Below, piece after piece: positions 33,894-41,925 of a stretch of 64,000 nt of DNA. Location: positions 62,001-126,000 of the forward strand of contig JAFXVZ010000033.1 in the NCBI GenBank assembly GCA_017534535.1, given 5' to 3'. Numbering within the stretch: the first letter of the stretch is position 1; each line of letters starts with the position of its first letter. The notes beneath the pieces are model-generated. The model worked only from the letters and a program-made list of their open reading frames with translations. It was not told where the DNA came from and ran no database searches. Source of the DNA: Bacteroidaceae bacterium (GTDB lineage: Bacteria > Bacteroidota > Bacteroidia > Bacteroidales > Bacteroidaceae). Made by a program: the position numbers and the translations under genes.

Positions 33894-34499
33894 ATGCTGG
33901 AAATGTTGTCAAAATTCGACATCTTGGAAGTAGTAAGATGTACGATTTCGCTATTGATTGTGATTGATATCATTGGTTCTTTACCCATTATCCTCGACTT
34001 AAAGTCGAAGGGCATGAAAGTGAATGCCACGAAAGCTACGGTATTGGCTACCCTCTTTATGTTGGGGTTCTTCTACGTGGGTCACTTGATATTACAGCTT
34101 TTCAGTGTGGATATCCAGTCGTTCGCCGTAGCTGGTGCTTTCATTCTGTTCTTTATGGCACTGGAGATGATTCTTGATATTGAGATTTTCAAGAATACCG
34201 GTCCTACCAAGGATGCTACCCTAGTGCCCCTAGTATTTCCCTTGTTGGCAGGTTCTGCATCGTTTACTACGCTGTTGGCATTGAGGGCTGAAGCATGGGA
34301 TATCAACATCTTGATTGCCTTGGTCCTGAATATGGTTTGGGTGTATATAGTGTTGCACATGGCAGACAGAGTAGAGAAGTTTTTCGGCAAGTCTGGCATC
34401 TATGTCATCCGTAAATTTTTTGGTATCATTCTGCTCGCCATTGCTGTGAGAATGTTTACTGCTAACCTTTCTATGTTGATAGAACAGCTTTCTAAGTAG
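33894..34499 (+). CDS. MarC family integral membrane protein
   Basis: 201 residues, six predicted TM helices with the MarC/UPF0056 pattern: LIVIDIIGSLPIILDLK, FMLGFFYVGHLIL, FAVAGAFILFFMALEMIL, LVFPLLAGSASFTTLLAL. Function unknown despite the multiple-antibiotic-resistance name. A TAAATTTG box lies at 33854-33861. Single-gene unit before the glycogen operon. Confidence 0.9.
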   Translation: MLEMLSKFDILEVVRCTISLLIVIDIIGSLPIILDLKSKGMKVNATKATVLATLFMLGFFYVGHLILQLFSVDIQSFAVAGAFILFFMALEMILDIEIFKNTGPTKDATLVPLVFPLLAGSASFTTLLALRAEAWDINILIALVLNMVWVYIVLHMADRVEKFFGKSGIYVIRKFFGIILLAIAVRMFTANLSMLIEQLSK

Positions 34500-34527
34500 C
34501 TTTTCTAAGCAATATTATAAGTTTTTT

Positions 34528-34549
34528 GGCACTTTGTGCTATTTTTTTA
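34528..34549 (+). terminator. Short terminator of marC-like gene
   Basis: GCAC-TTT-GTGC hairpin (34529-34539) followed by TATTTTTTTAG. Confidence 0.55.
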
Positions 34550-34558
34550 GCGAATTTG

Positions 34559-34589
34559 TTTGTAAAGATGCTTATTATTCGTAACTTTG
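34559..34589 (+). promoter_or_regulatory. Promoter of the glycogen operon
   Basis: TTTG (34559-34562), 19 bp, TAACTTTG (34582-34589): full match to the Bacteroidota -33/-7 consensus. The start codon of the debranching enzyme is 77 bp downstream, leaving a ~70-nt leader. Confidence 0.8.
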
Positions 34590-34666
34590 GGATGATAACG
34601 AATAAGGTGTGCCTTTGCATGCCTTCTTGTAACTATGATTATTAGATAACTTTTAAATGTAATGCT

Positions 34667-36610
34667 ATGAGCTATTTGCGTTTTGATAAGGCCCTGATGA
34701 ACAACCTCGAGGAAGCGTTACCACGCGAAATCCTCAGGACTAACAGCTCGGGCTCGTATCATTGTACGACGATAGTAGGATGCAATACACGCAAATATCA
34801 CGGATTATTGGTTATACCTGTGCCTAACCTGGATGACGAAAACCATGTTTTGCTGTCTTCACTCGATGAAACGGTGGTTCAGCATGGTGCTGAGTTCAAT
34901 CTGGGACTGCATAAGTATAATGGAAATCATTTCAGCCCGAATGGACATAAGTACATCCGTGAGTTTGAATGTGATAAAATTCCTGCTACGACCTTTAGAG
35001 TGGGTGGTGTCATTCTGCGTAAGGAAATTGTATTCGTACACCACGAAGACCGTGTGTTATTGCGCTATACCTTGGTAGATGCACACTCGGCCACTATTTT
35101 GCGTTTCCGTCCGTTCCTGGCGTTCCGCAGCGTGCGTGAATACACGCATGAGAATTATCAGGCGAATCGTGACTATCAGGAGATTGAGAACGGAATCAAG
35201 ACATGTATGTATCCAGGCTATCCCGAATTGTACATGCAGCTTAACAAACAGAATGAGTTTCACTTCCAGCCTGACTGGTATCGAGGAATTGAATATCCGA
35301 AGGAGCAAGAACGTGGCTATGACTTCAACGAGGACCTCTATGTTCCTGGCTATTTCGAGGTGGATATCAAGAAGGGTGAGAGTGTAGTATTCTCAGCAGG
35401 TACGTCGGCTTTCAAGAATACTCGTACACTGAAGAGGGTATTCCAAGCAGAGATGGATGACCGTACTCCTCGTGACACTTATTATCACTGTTTGAAGAAT
35501 GCTGCCCACCAGTTCCACAATGTGCAAGGTGACGAACATTATATCTTGGCTGGCTATCCTTGGTTCAAGTGCCGTGCACGTGACTTGTTTATTTCACTGC
35601 CAGGCTTGACTTTGGCTGTGAATGAGCAGAATCAATTCGAGGATGTGATGAAGACTGCCGAGAAGGCTTTGAGGCAGTTCATTAACGGTGAGCCTGTGAC
35701 TTACAAAATCTATGAGATGGATCATCCTGATATTTTGCTTTGGGCAGTATGGACTTTGCAGCAGTATGCTAAGGAAACCTCAAAGGCACATTGCCGCAAG
35801 AAATATGGTGCTCTGTTGGTGGATATCATCAAATTTATCTTGGGGCGTAAGCACAATAATCTGTTCCTGCATGACAATGGTTTGTTGTTTGCCAATGGCA
35901 CGGAGAAGGCAGTTACTTGGATGAACTCATCATCTAATGGCAAGCCAGTGATTCCTCGTACTGGATACATTGTTGAGGTGAATGCTTTGTGGTACAATGC
36001 CTTGCGTTTTATAGCTGATATGGAACGCGAAGGTGGCAATACTGTTTTTGCAGATGAACTTGATGCGCAGGCTGAAATAACAGGCAAGTCATTTGTAGAG
36101 GTATTCCGCAACGAATACGGTTACCTGTTTGACTATGTTGATGGTTATATGATGGACTGGAGCGTACGTCCGAACATGATATTCACTGTTGCGTTCGACT
36201 ACTCACCACTTACTTCACAGCAGAAGAAGCAGGTGTTGGACATCTGTACAAAGGAATTGCTGACGGCTAAGGGTATCCGTACACTGAGCCCGAAGAGTGG
36301 TGGCTATAATCCTTACTATGTGGGTCCACAGACTCAGCGCGACTTCGCATATCACCAGGGTACCGCATGGCCTTGGCTGATGGGCTTTTATATGGAGGCT
36401 TACTTGCGTATCTTCAGGATGAGTGGTGTGTCATTTGTGGAACGTCAACTCATTGGTATGGAAGATGAAATGCAAACGCATTGCATTAGTTCATTGTCTG
36501 AGTTGTATGACGGTAATCCACCTTTCGTGGGACGTGGTGCTGTATCATTTGCCATGAATGTGGCAGAGATGCTGAGAATCTTGAAGCTATTGAATAAATT
36601 TAACATGTAA
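34667..36610 (+). CDS. Glycogen debranching enzyme (amylo-alpha-1,6-glucosidase)
   Basis: 647 residues. The N-terminal GDE_N domain (~15-250: SGSYHCTTIVGCNTRKYHGL) and the C-terminal (alpha/alpha)6 barrel (~280-640: AGYPWFKCRARDLFISLPG, RTGYIVEVNALWYNAL, SVRPNMIFTVAFDYSPL, AYHQGTAWPWLMGFYMEAYL) are both complete. Hydrolyses alpha-1,6 branch points. First gene of an operon with a GT4 synthase and a GH57 amylase, so it works in storage-glycogen turnover. Confidence 0.95.
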   Translation: MSYLRFDKALMNNLEEALPREILRTNSSGSYHCTTIVGCNTRKYHGLLVIPVPNLDDENHVLLSSLDETVVQHGAEFNLGLHKYNGNHFSPNGHKYIREFECDKIPATTFRVGGVILRKEIVFVHHEDRVLLRYTLVDAHSATILRFRPFLAFRSVREYTHENYQANRDYQEIENGIKTCMYPGYPELYMQLNKQNEFHFQPDWYRGIEYPKEQERGYDFNEDLYVPGYFEVDIKKGESVVFSAGTSAFKNTRTLKRVFQAEMDDRTPRDTYYHCLKNAAHQFHNVQGDEHYILAGYPWFKCRARDLFISLPGLTLAVNEQNQFEDVMKTAEKALRQFINGEPVTYKIYEMDHPDILLWAVWTLQQYAKETSKAHCRKKYGALLVDIIKFILGRKHNNLFLHDNGLLFANGTEKAVTWMNSSSNGKPVIPRTGYIVEVNALWYNALRFIADMEREGGNTVFADELDAQAEITGKSFVEVFRNEYGYLFDYVDGYMMDWSVRPNMIFTVAFDYSPLTSQQKKQVLDICTKELLTAKGIRTLSPKSGGYNPYYVGPQTQRDFAYHQGTAWPWLMGFYMEAYLRIFRMSGVSFVERQLIGMEDEMQTHCISSLSELYDGNPPFVGRGAVSFAMNVAEMLRILKLLNKFNM

Positions 36611-36627
36611 TAAGAGGAGGAATCGAG

Positions 36628-37893
36628 ATGAAAGTTTTAATGTTTGGTTGGGAGTTCCCTCCTCATATCTTGGGCGGTTTGGGTACTGCCAGCTATGGAC
36701 TTACCAAGGGTATGTCCAAGCAACGTGACTTGGAGATTTCGTTCTGCATACCAAAGCCTTGGGGTGATGAAGACCAGAGCTTCCTGCGCATTATCGGTAT
36801 GAACAGCGTACCTATCGTTTGGCGTGATGTAAAATGGGACTATGTGAAAGATAGAGTAGGAAGCTATATGGATCCACAGCTATATTATGACATGCGTGAC
36901 CATATTTATGCCGACTTTAACTACATGCATACCAATGACTTGGGTTGTATGGAGTTTTCGGGTCGCTATCCTGATAACTTGCATGAGGAGATCAATAATT
37001 ACTCTATTGTGGCAGGTGTGGTGGCTCGCCAGCAGGAGTTTGAAATTATTCACTCCCACGATTGGTTAACCTATCCGGCTGGCATTCATGCCAAGCAAGT
37101 TTCTGGTAAACCATTGGTGATTCATGTTCATGCTACTGACTTTGACCGTAGTCGTGGTAATGTAAACCCTACGGTGTATGCCATCGAAAAGAATGGCATG
37201 GATCATGCTGACCATATTATGTGTGTAAGTGAGCTTACCCGACAGACTGTCATCAACAAGTATCATCAGGATCCTCGTAAGGTATCCACAGTACACAATG
37301 CTGTAACACCATTGGCTCAGGAAATCCTGGACATCATCCCAGAGAAGAAACCTAATGAGAAGGTGGTTACTTTTTTAGGTCGACTGACAATGCAGAAGGG
37401 GCCTGAGTATTTTGTGGAAGCTGCGAGTCTAGTGCTTCAGCGTACAAAGAACATCCGCTTCTGTATGGCAGGTAATGGTGACATGATGGAGAAGATGATT
37501 CGATTGGTGGCCCAGCGTGGTATTGCTGACAGATTCCACTTCCCTGGCTTTATGAAGGGCAAACAGGTTTATGAGTGCTTAAAAGCCAGCGATGTGTATG
37601 TGATGCCTTCAGTCTCAGAGCCATTTGGTATCTCTCCGTTGGAGGCTATGCAATGCAGTGTACCTACTATCATTTCTAAGCAGTCGGGTTGTGCCGAGAT
37701 CCTGGATAAGTGTATCAAGGTGGACTACTGGGATATACATGCGTTGGCTGATGCTATGTATTCTATCTGTACCTATCCGGCTATGTATCAGTATCTGCAC
37801 GACGAGGGCAAGGTGGAAGTTGATGGTATCACGTGGGAGGATGTGGGGCTTAAAGTGCGCCGCATCTATGACGATGTGATTAGAAATAAATAA
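36628..37893 (+). CDS. GT4-type glycosyltransferase (glycogen-synthase-like)
   Basis: 421 residues, GT-B fold. N-terminal GWEFPPHILGGLGTASYGL is the substrate-side motif typical of glycogen/starch synthase relatives; HSHDWLTYPAG and the C-terminal SEPFGISPLEAMQCSVPTII carry the E-x7-E of retaining GT4 enzymes. The synthase role follows from the flanking debranching and GH57 genes. It is preceded by a strong GAGGAGG ribosome-binding sequence, uncommon in this genome, 17 bp after the previous stop. Confidence 0.93.
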   Translation: MKVLMFGWEFPPHILGGLGTASYGLTKGMSKQRDLEISFCIPKPWGDEDQSFLRIIGMNSVPIVWRDVKWDYVKDRVGSYMDPQLYYDMRDHIYADFNYMHTNDLGCMEFSGRYPDNLHEEINNYSIVAGVVARQQEFEIIHSHDWLTYPAGIHAKQVSGKPLVIHVHATDFDRSRGNVNPTVYAIEKNGMDHADHIMCVSELTRQTVINKYHQDPRKVSTVHNAVTPLAQEILDIIPEKKPNEKVVTFLGRLTMQKGPEYFVEAASLVLQRTKNIRFCMAGNGDMMEKMIRLVAQRGIADRFHFPGFMKGKQVYECLKASDVYVMPSVSEPFGISPLEAMQCSVPTIISKQSGCAEILDKCIKVDYWDIHALADAMYSICTYPAMYQYLHDEGKVEVDGITWEDVGLKVRRIYDDVIRNK

Positions 37894-37914
37894 AACGATA
37901 ATAATAAGTTAGAT

Positions 37915-39300
37915 ATGAGAACAATCTGTCTTTTTTTTGAAATACATCAGCCGGTACTTTTGAAACGTTATCGTTTCTTTGATATCGGTATTAATCATTA
38001 CTACTACGATGATTATGCTAACGCCACTCATATTGGCGATGTAGCTGAGAGGTCTTATATTCCCGCCCTGAACACCTTAATTGACATGGTGAATGAGAAC
38101 AAGGGAGCATTTAAGGTAGCTATCTCTATCTCTGGTATCGCTTGCGAACAGCTGGAGATACATGCACCTGCAGTGATTGAACTGCTGAAGAAACTGAATG
38201 ATACGGGATGTTGTGAATTCCTGGCTGAACCTTATTCTCATGGCCTGGCTGCTTTGGCCAATGAGAAGGTGTTCAAGAACCAGATAGGTCGCCAGGTAGA
38301 AAAGATGAATGCTTTGTTTGGCGTTACGCCTAAGGTGTTGGTGAATACCGATTTATTGTATAGCGATGAGATTGGTGCCATTGCTGCTGATATGGGTTTC
38401 AAGGGTATGTTGACAGAAGGTGCCAAGCATGTGCTGGGTTGGAAGAGTCCTCATTACCTTTATCATTGCAATGTTAACCCGAAGCTTAAGTTGTTGTTGC
38501 GTGACTTCAAATTGTCTGACGATATTTCTTTGCGTTTCTCTAATACGGAGTGGAATGAGTATCCTCTGTTTGCAGACAGTTTCATCAAAAAGATAAACGA
38601 CTTACCACAAGAGGAACAGGTAATCAATCTGTTTATGGAACTGGGCGCTTTGGGTATCGCTCAGCCATTGTCATCTAATATCCTTCAGTTTATTAAGGCT
38701 TTGCCTGCTCAAGCAAAAGAGAAGGGTATCACTTTCTCAACCCCATTGGAAGTGATGACGAAGTTGAAGAGTGTGTCTCAGGTTGATGTTCCTTATCCTA
38801 TCACATGGATTGATGAAGAGCGTGATACTAGCTGTTGGCTGGGTAATGTGATGCAGCGTGAGGCTTTCAATAAGCTATATGAGGTGGCTGACCGTGTTTT
38901 GCTCTGCAATGATCGCAGAATAAAGATGGACTTCGACTATCTGCAGTCAAGCACCAACTTCCGCGATATGACGACCAAGAACAGTGGTGTGGGTATCGAT
39001 CGAGGTATTTATGATTCTCCATATGATGCTTTTACCAACTACATGAACATATTGGGCGATTTCTGCAAACGTGTTGATTCACTGTATCCTACCGACATTG
39101 AGAATGAGGAGTTGAATGCATTGCTCACCACCATCAAGAATCAGGATACCGAGATTGCTAAACTGAACAAGGAATTGCAGAAGGCAAAGGAGAAGCTGGA
39201 GGATGATAAGTCACAGAAGAAGACAAAGACTCCTAAGAAGACAGAGAAGGCCGAGAAGAAACCAGCTGCTAAGAAGGTTACTAAGAAGAAAGTTGAGTAA
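37915..39300 (+). CDS. GH57 family glycoside hydrolase with Lys-rich tail
   Basis: 461 residues. GH57 N-terminal strand ICLFFEIHQPVLLKRY, FLAEPYSHGLAAL, and TDLLYSDEIGAIAADMGFKG match the family. Residues ~400-461 form a coiled coil rich in Glu/Lys and then a Lys/Thr/Pro/Ala tail (KTKTPKKTEKAEKKPAAKK), which is outside the enzyme. GH57 includes alpha-amylases and branching enzymes; the exact activity is open. Third gene of the glycogen operon; ends at a strong bidirectional terminator. Confidence 0.93.
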   Translation: MRTICLFFEIHQPVLLKRYRFFDIGINHYYYDDYANATHIGDVAERSYIPALNTLIDMVNENKGAFKVAISISGIACEQLEIHAPAVIELLKKLNDTGCCEFLAEPYSHGLAALANEKVFKNQIGRQVEKMNALFGVTPKVLVNTDLLYSDEIGAIAADMGFKGMLTEGAKHVLGWKSPHYLYHCNVNPKLKLLLRDFKLSDDISLRFSNTEWNEYPLFADSFIKKINDLPQEEQVINLFMELGALGIAQPLSSNILQFIKALPAQAKEKGITFSTPLEVMTKLKSVSQVDVPYPITWIDEERDTSCWLGNVMQREAFNKLYEVADRVLLCNDRRIKMDFDYLQSSTNFRDMTTKNSGVGIDRGIYDSPYDAFTNYMNILGDFCKRVDSLYPTDIENEELNALLTTIKNQDTEIAKLNKELQKAKEKLEDDKSQKKTKTPKKTEKAEKKPAAKKVTKKKVE

Positions 39301-39322
39301 CTATGATAATTAATAAAATTAA

Positions 39323-39352
39323 TAAGGGGGAGCCAAACATAGCTCCCCCTTA
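39323..39352. terminator. Bidirectional terminator between GH57 and DUF4270 genes
   Basis: Perfect 11-bp stem TAAGGGGGAGC / GCTCCCCCTTA with loop CAAACATA; convergent genes on both sides. Confidence 0.9.
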
Positions 39353-39374
39353 CTCATTATATCATCTTTATATA

Positions 39375-40934
39375 TTACTGCTGTCCAAATCTGGTGTAGG
39401 TAACTTCAAGCTTAATAGGATTATTCAGTTTGCCATTTGTCATTGCCTTGCCTCCAACCAATCGGGCATAGCAGGGCTTTAGGTCATGTGTGGTACCAAC
39501 CACCATTGTGGTACTTGAGTTATAACCATTAGACTGTGTATATGTATCTACCACAACGGGAACCACTAACAATTTATTATCTTCCACCCACTTTGCTTCA
39601 CGCTCAGATGTCCAAGTGCCAGAAGCTTTAGCTTTCAGTTTTTCATTAATGGTAATCTTAATCAGGTTGGAAATGTTGTTGAAAATATACTTGTTACTCT
39701 CTGTAGCATTGTGTTCTACGTAAAAAGAAGTTTTGCTGTCAGGCAAAGAGTTTGTTTCAAAGAACTCTTTTAGGTCTTTCTTTCTAATCAGCAACACTTT
39801 AGATGGATTCTCCATACCAATCTCATAGATGCTCTCGTCAGGGTAATTAGCCAAAGTTAGCTTCACGGAATTTAGTGTGTCTTTGCCTAGCTTCTGGTTG
39901 ATTTCATCATATGGAATTGTCAATGCAGTGAATACACCGGCCGGGGATTTGAGATAGGTGTTGTCCTGGTCGTGAATTTTCTCCTGCAACTTCTCTGAAT
40001 GCGTGAACTTATTGGCTTGAATTACTTCTGGTGTAGAAGCGAATATATATTCCTTGGCATGATAGGTGGAGTCAGAGCCTGCTTTACCTTTTTCGTCCGT
40101 CACCTTTTTCTTCAAAGCAACACCCAATGAATCTGTAGCATAAAACTCGAATCCCATATACACAATTACGCGATTGACATAAATGATAGTACCATCGCCA
40201 TAGTCTGATTCCAGATAGAAACCTGGCATGACTTTCTTAGTAAATGTTTCTCCATCAGCAAAATACTCAGGATGTTCACGATTGAGTTTCAAAATTTGCG
40301 TTCCGCGTTGTGGATCCATTGGGATATCGATGTAATACTCCGTCCCCTGTGTGATACCTTTCGAATAATCGTGTGCTGTATAGGCTGTTGAGCCCACCAA
40401 ACCCTCCTTGTCGTAATACTTGTCAACATTGATGTTAGTATAACGATAGAACCTTCCATTCGACTTTCTGTCGGCAAGCCATTGACCGTTTAACTCATAA
40501 GCACTAACACGACAAGCCGTGACAGAGTCGCCAAAAAAACCCTTCACGTCATCTGTATTCTTGTTATAGGAAATACGCAGGAACATCTCTGTACATTCAT
40601 CTTTCACCATCTTGCCGCTTGCGGTACGGGTTGATGCGTCATAATGATATACTGCCGGAAATTTGTAATTTTCCGCTGTAGTCATTTCTGTGATAAAGCT
40701 GGCATCATAATAACCAAATTCAGGGTCGGAGTATCTACCTAGATAAGCTGTCTGCGTACGAGCATAAACGGAATCCGCCTTCACCGTCTCCGACATTACG
40801 TCAAAAGTGGTGGTATAGGTAGCCACCATATCTTCAGCGGGCATGATTTCCCATCCAATCTTGTCTGTCGTATCGTCGCAACTAAAAAGTATCAGGAGCG
40901 TCAGTAACGCAAAACCTGTAAATTTCAATCTCAT
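39375..40934 (-). CDS. DUF4270 family lipoprotein
   Basis: 519 residues. Leader ending LLILFSCDDTTDK gives a lipobox with an acidic tail. The DUF4270 beta-rich body shows DSVYARTQTAYLGRYSDPEFG near the N-terminus and VTYTRF close to the end. Such proteins are surface-exposed in Bacteroidota and of unknown function. Only 26 bp separate it from the upstream GT5 gene, so both are one transcript. Confidence 0.88.
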   Translation of the reverse strand: MRLKFTGFALLTLLILFSCDDTTDKIGWEIMPAEDMVATYTTTFDVMSETVKADSVYARTQTAYLGRYSDPEFGYYDASFITEMTTAENYKFPAVYHYDASTRTASGKMVKDECTEMFLRISYNKNTDDVKGFFGDSVTACRVSAYELNGQWLADRKSNGRFYRYTNINVDKYYDKEGLVGSTAYTAHDYSKGITQGTEYYIDIPMDPQRGTQILKLNREHPEYFADGETFTKKVMPGFYLESDYGDGTIIYVNRVIVYMGFEFYATDSLGVALKKKVTDEKGKAGSDSTYHAKEYIFASTPEVIQANKFTHSEKLQEKIHDQDNTYLKSPAGVFTALTIPYDEINQKLGKDTLNSVKLTLANYPDESIYEIGMENPSKVLLIRKKDLKEFFETNSLPDSKTSFYVEHNATESNKYIFNNISNLIKITINEKLKAKASGTWTSEREAKWVEDNKLLVVPVVVDTYTQSNGYNSSTTMVVGTTHDLKPCYARLVGGKAMTNGKLNNPIKLEVTYTRFGQQ

Positions 40935-40960
40935 ATCTCTCGTTTCTTAATGTTTGTCTT

Positions 40961-41788
40961 TTATCTCTCCTTGACTAGTTGGTCTCTGATGATGTCATAA
41001 AAATCGCTGGTCGCCTGCAACATATCATTCTCCTGATAGGGCAGGAAAGGCTTACCTGATTGCTTGGCATACTCAATCAGTTCAGGATCAACACCAGCTG
41101 TTTGCTGCACAATGGCATCTGCATGATCGATGGCTAGTTTGCTTACTTGAATGAAATCCACAGGATTAGACATGATGTCAAGGTCTTCCTTAGAAACGCC
41201 CTTGAGCATCATCTTCTCCTTGAAATCATCATGGAAAGCCTGCTCAAACTCCTTATCATATAATGAATACACAATGGAAGCTTCCATATAGGAGGGTTCA
41301 TCGCAATAGGTTTTCTTCAAGTAGAGAGGAATCAATGAAGTGATACATCCGTGACAATGGATGATGTCTGGCTTCCAACGCAGTTTCTTTACTGTCTCCA
41401 ACACACCGCGACTGTAGAAAATGGTACGCTCATCGTTGTCATCATACTCGTTACCATCAGCATCCTTCAGTTGCAATCTATTTTGGAAATAGTCATCATT
41501 GTCGATGAAATATACTTGAATGCGGGCCGACTGAATAGAAGCCACCTTAATGATAAGTGGATGATCGGTGTCATCAATAATAATGTTCATGCCCGAGAGC
41601 CTGATAACTTCGTGAAGCTGATTTCGGCGCTCGTTTACGGTTCCCCATTTAGGCATGAATACCCTAATTTCACGACCATTCTCTTGAACAGTCTGTGGAA
41701 GATTGCGGCCAATTTCCGCCATCTTTGACACAGGAACATACGGATTGATCTCTTGTGTGATGAATAAGACTCTATCTGTTTTAGCCAT
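40961..41788 (-). CDS. Glycogen/starch synthase, GT5 N-terminal domain only
   Basis: 275 residues. Starts with RVLFITQEINPYVPVSKMAEIGRNLP, the ADP-glucose-site region of starch synthases (KxGGL replaced by KMAEIG), and contains IIHCHGCITSLIPLYL. Full GT5 enzymes have ~480-550 residues with a second Rossmann domain; here the chain ends after the first. Such half-length copies are common in Bacteroidales and end normally, so this looks like a stable short form, not a fresh truncation. A catalytic role is doubtful. Near the glycogen operon but on the other strand. Confidence 0.82.
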   Translation of the reverse strand: MAKTDRVLFITQEINPYVPVSKMAEIGRNLPQTVQENGREIRVFMPKWGTVNERRNQLHEVIRLSGMNIIIDDTDHPLIIKVASIQSARIQVYFIDNDDYFQNRLQLKDADGNEYDDNDERTIFYSRGVLETVKKLRWKPDIIHCHGCITSLIPLYLKKTYCDEPSYMEASIVYSLYDKEFEQAFHDDFKEKMMLKGVSKEDLDIMSNPVDFIQVSKLAIDHADAIVQQTAGVDPELIEYAKQSGKPFLPYQENDMLQATSDFYDIIRDQLVKER

Positions 41789-41860
41789 AAAATTACAGTT
41801 CTACTTCTTTCAGAATACAAAGGTACAAAAAAATAATGACATTCGGGCTTTTTTTTACAA

Positions 41861-41895
41861 AAAATGGCACACAAGAGCTCCTTGTGTGCCATTTT
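41861..41895. terminator. Terminator between the Nfn-like and GT5 genes
   Basis: Perfect 15-bp stem AAAATGGCACACAAG / CTTGTGTGCCATTTT with loop AGCTC. Confidence 0.92.
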
Positions 41896-41925
41896 ATAAC
41901 TCTTTTTAATATGCTTTAAGTTTTT

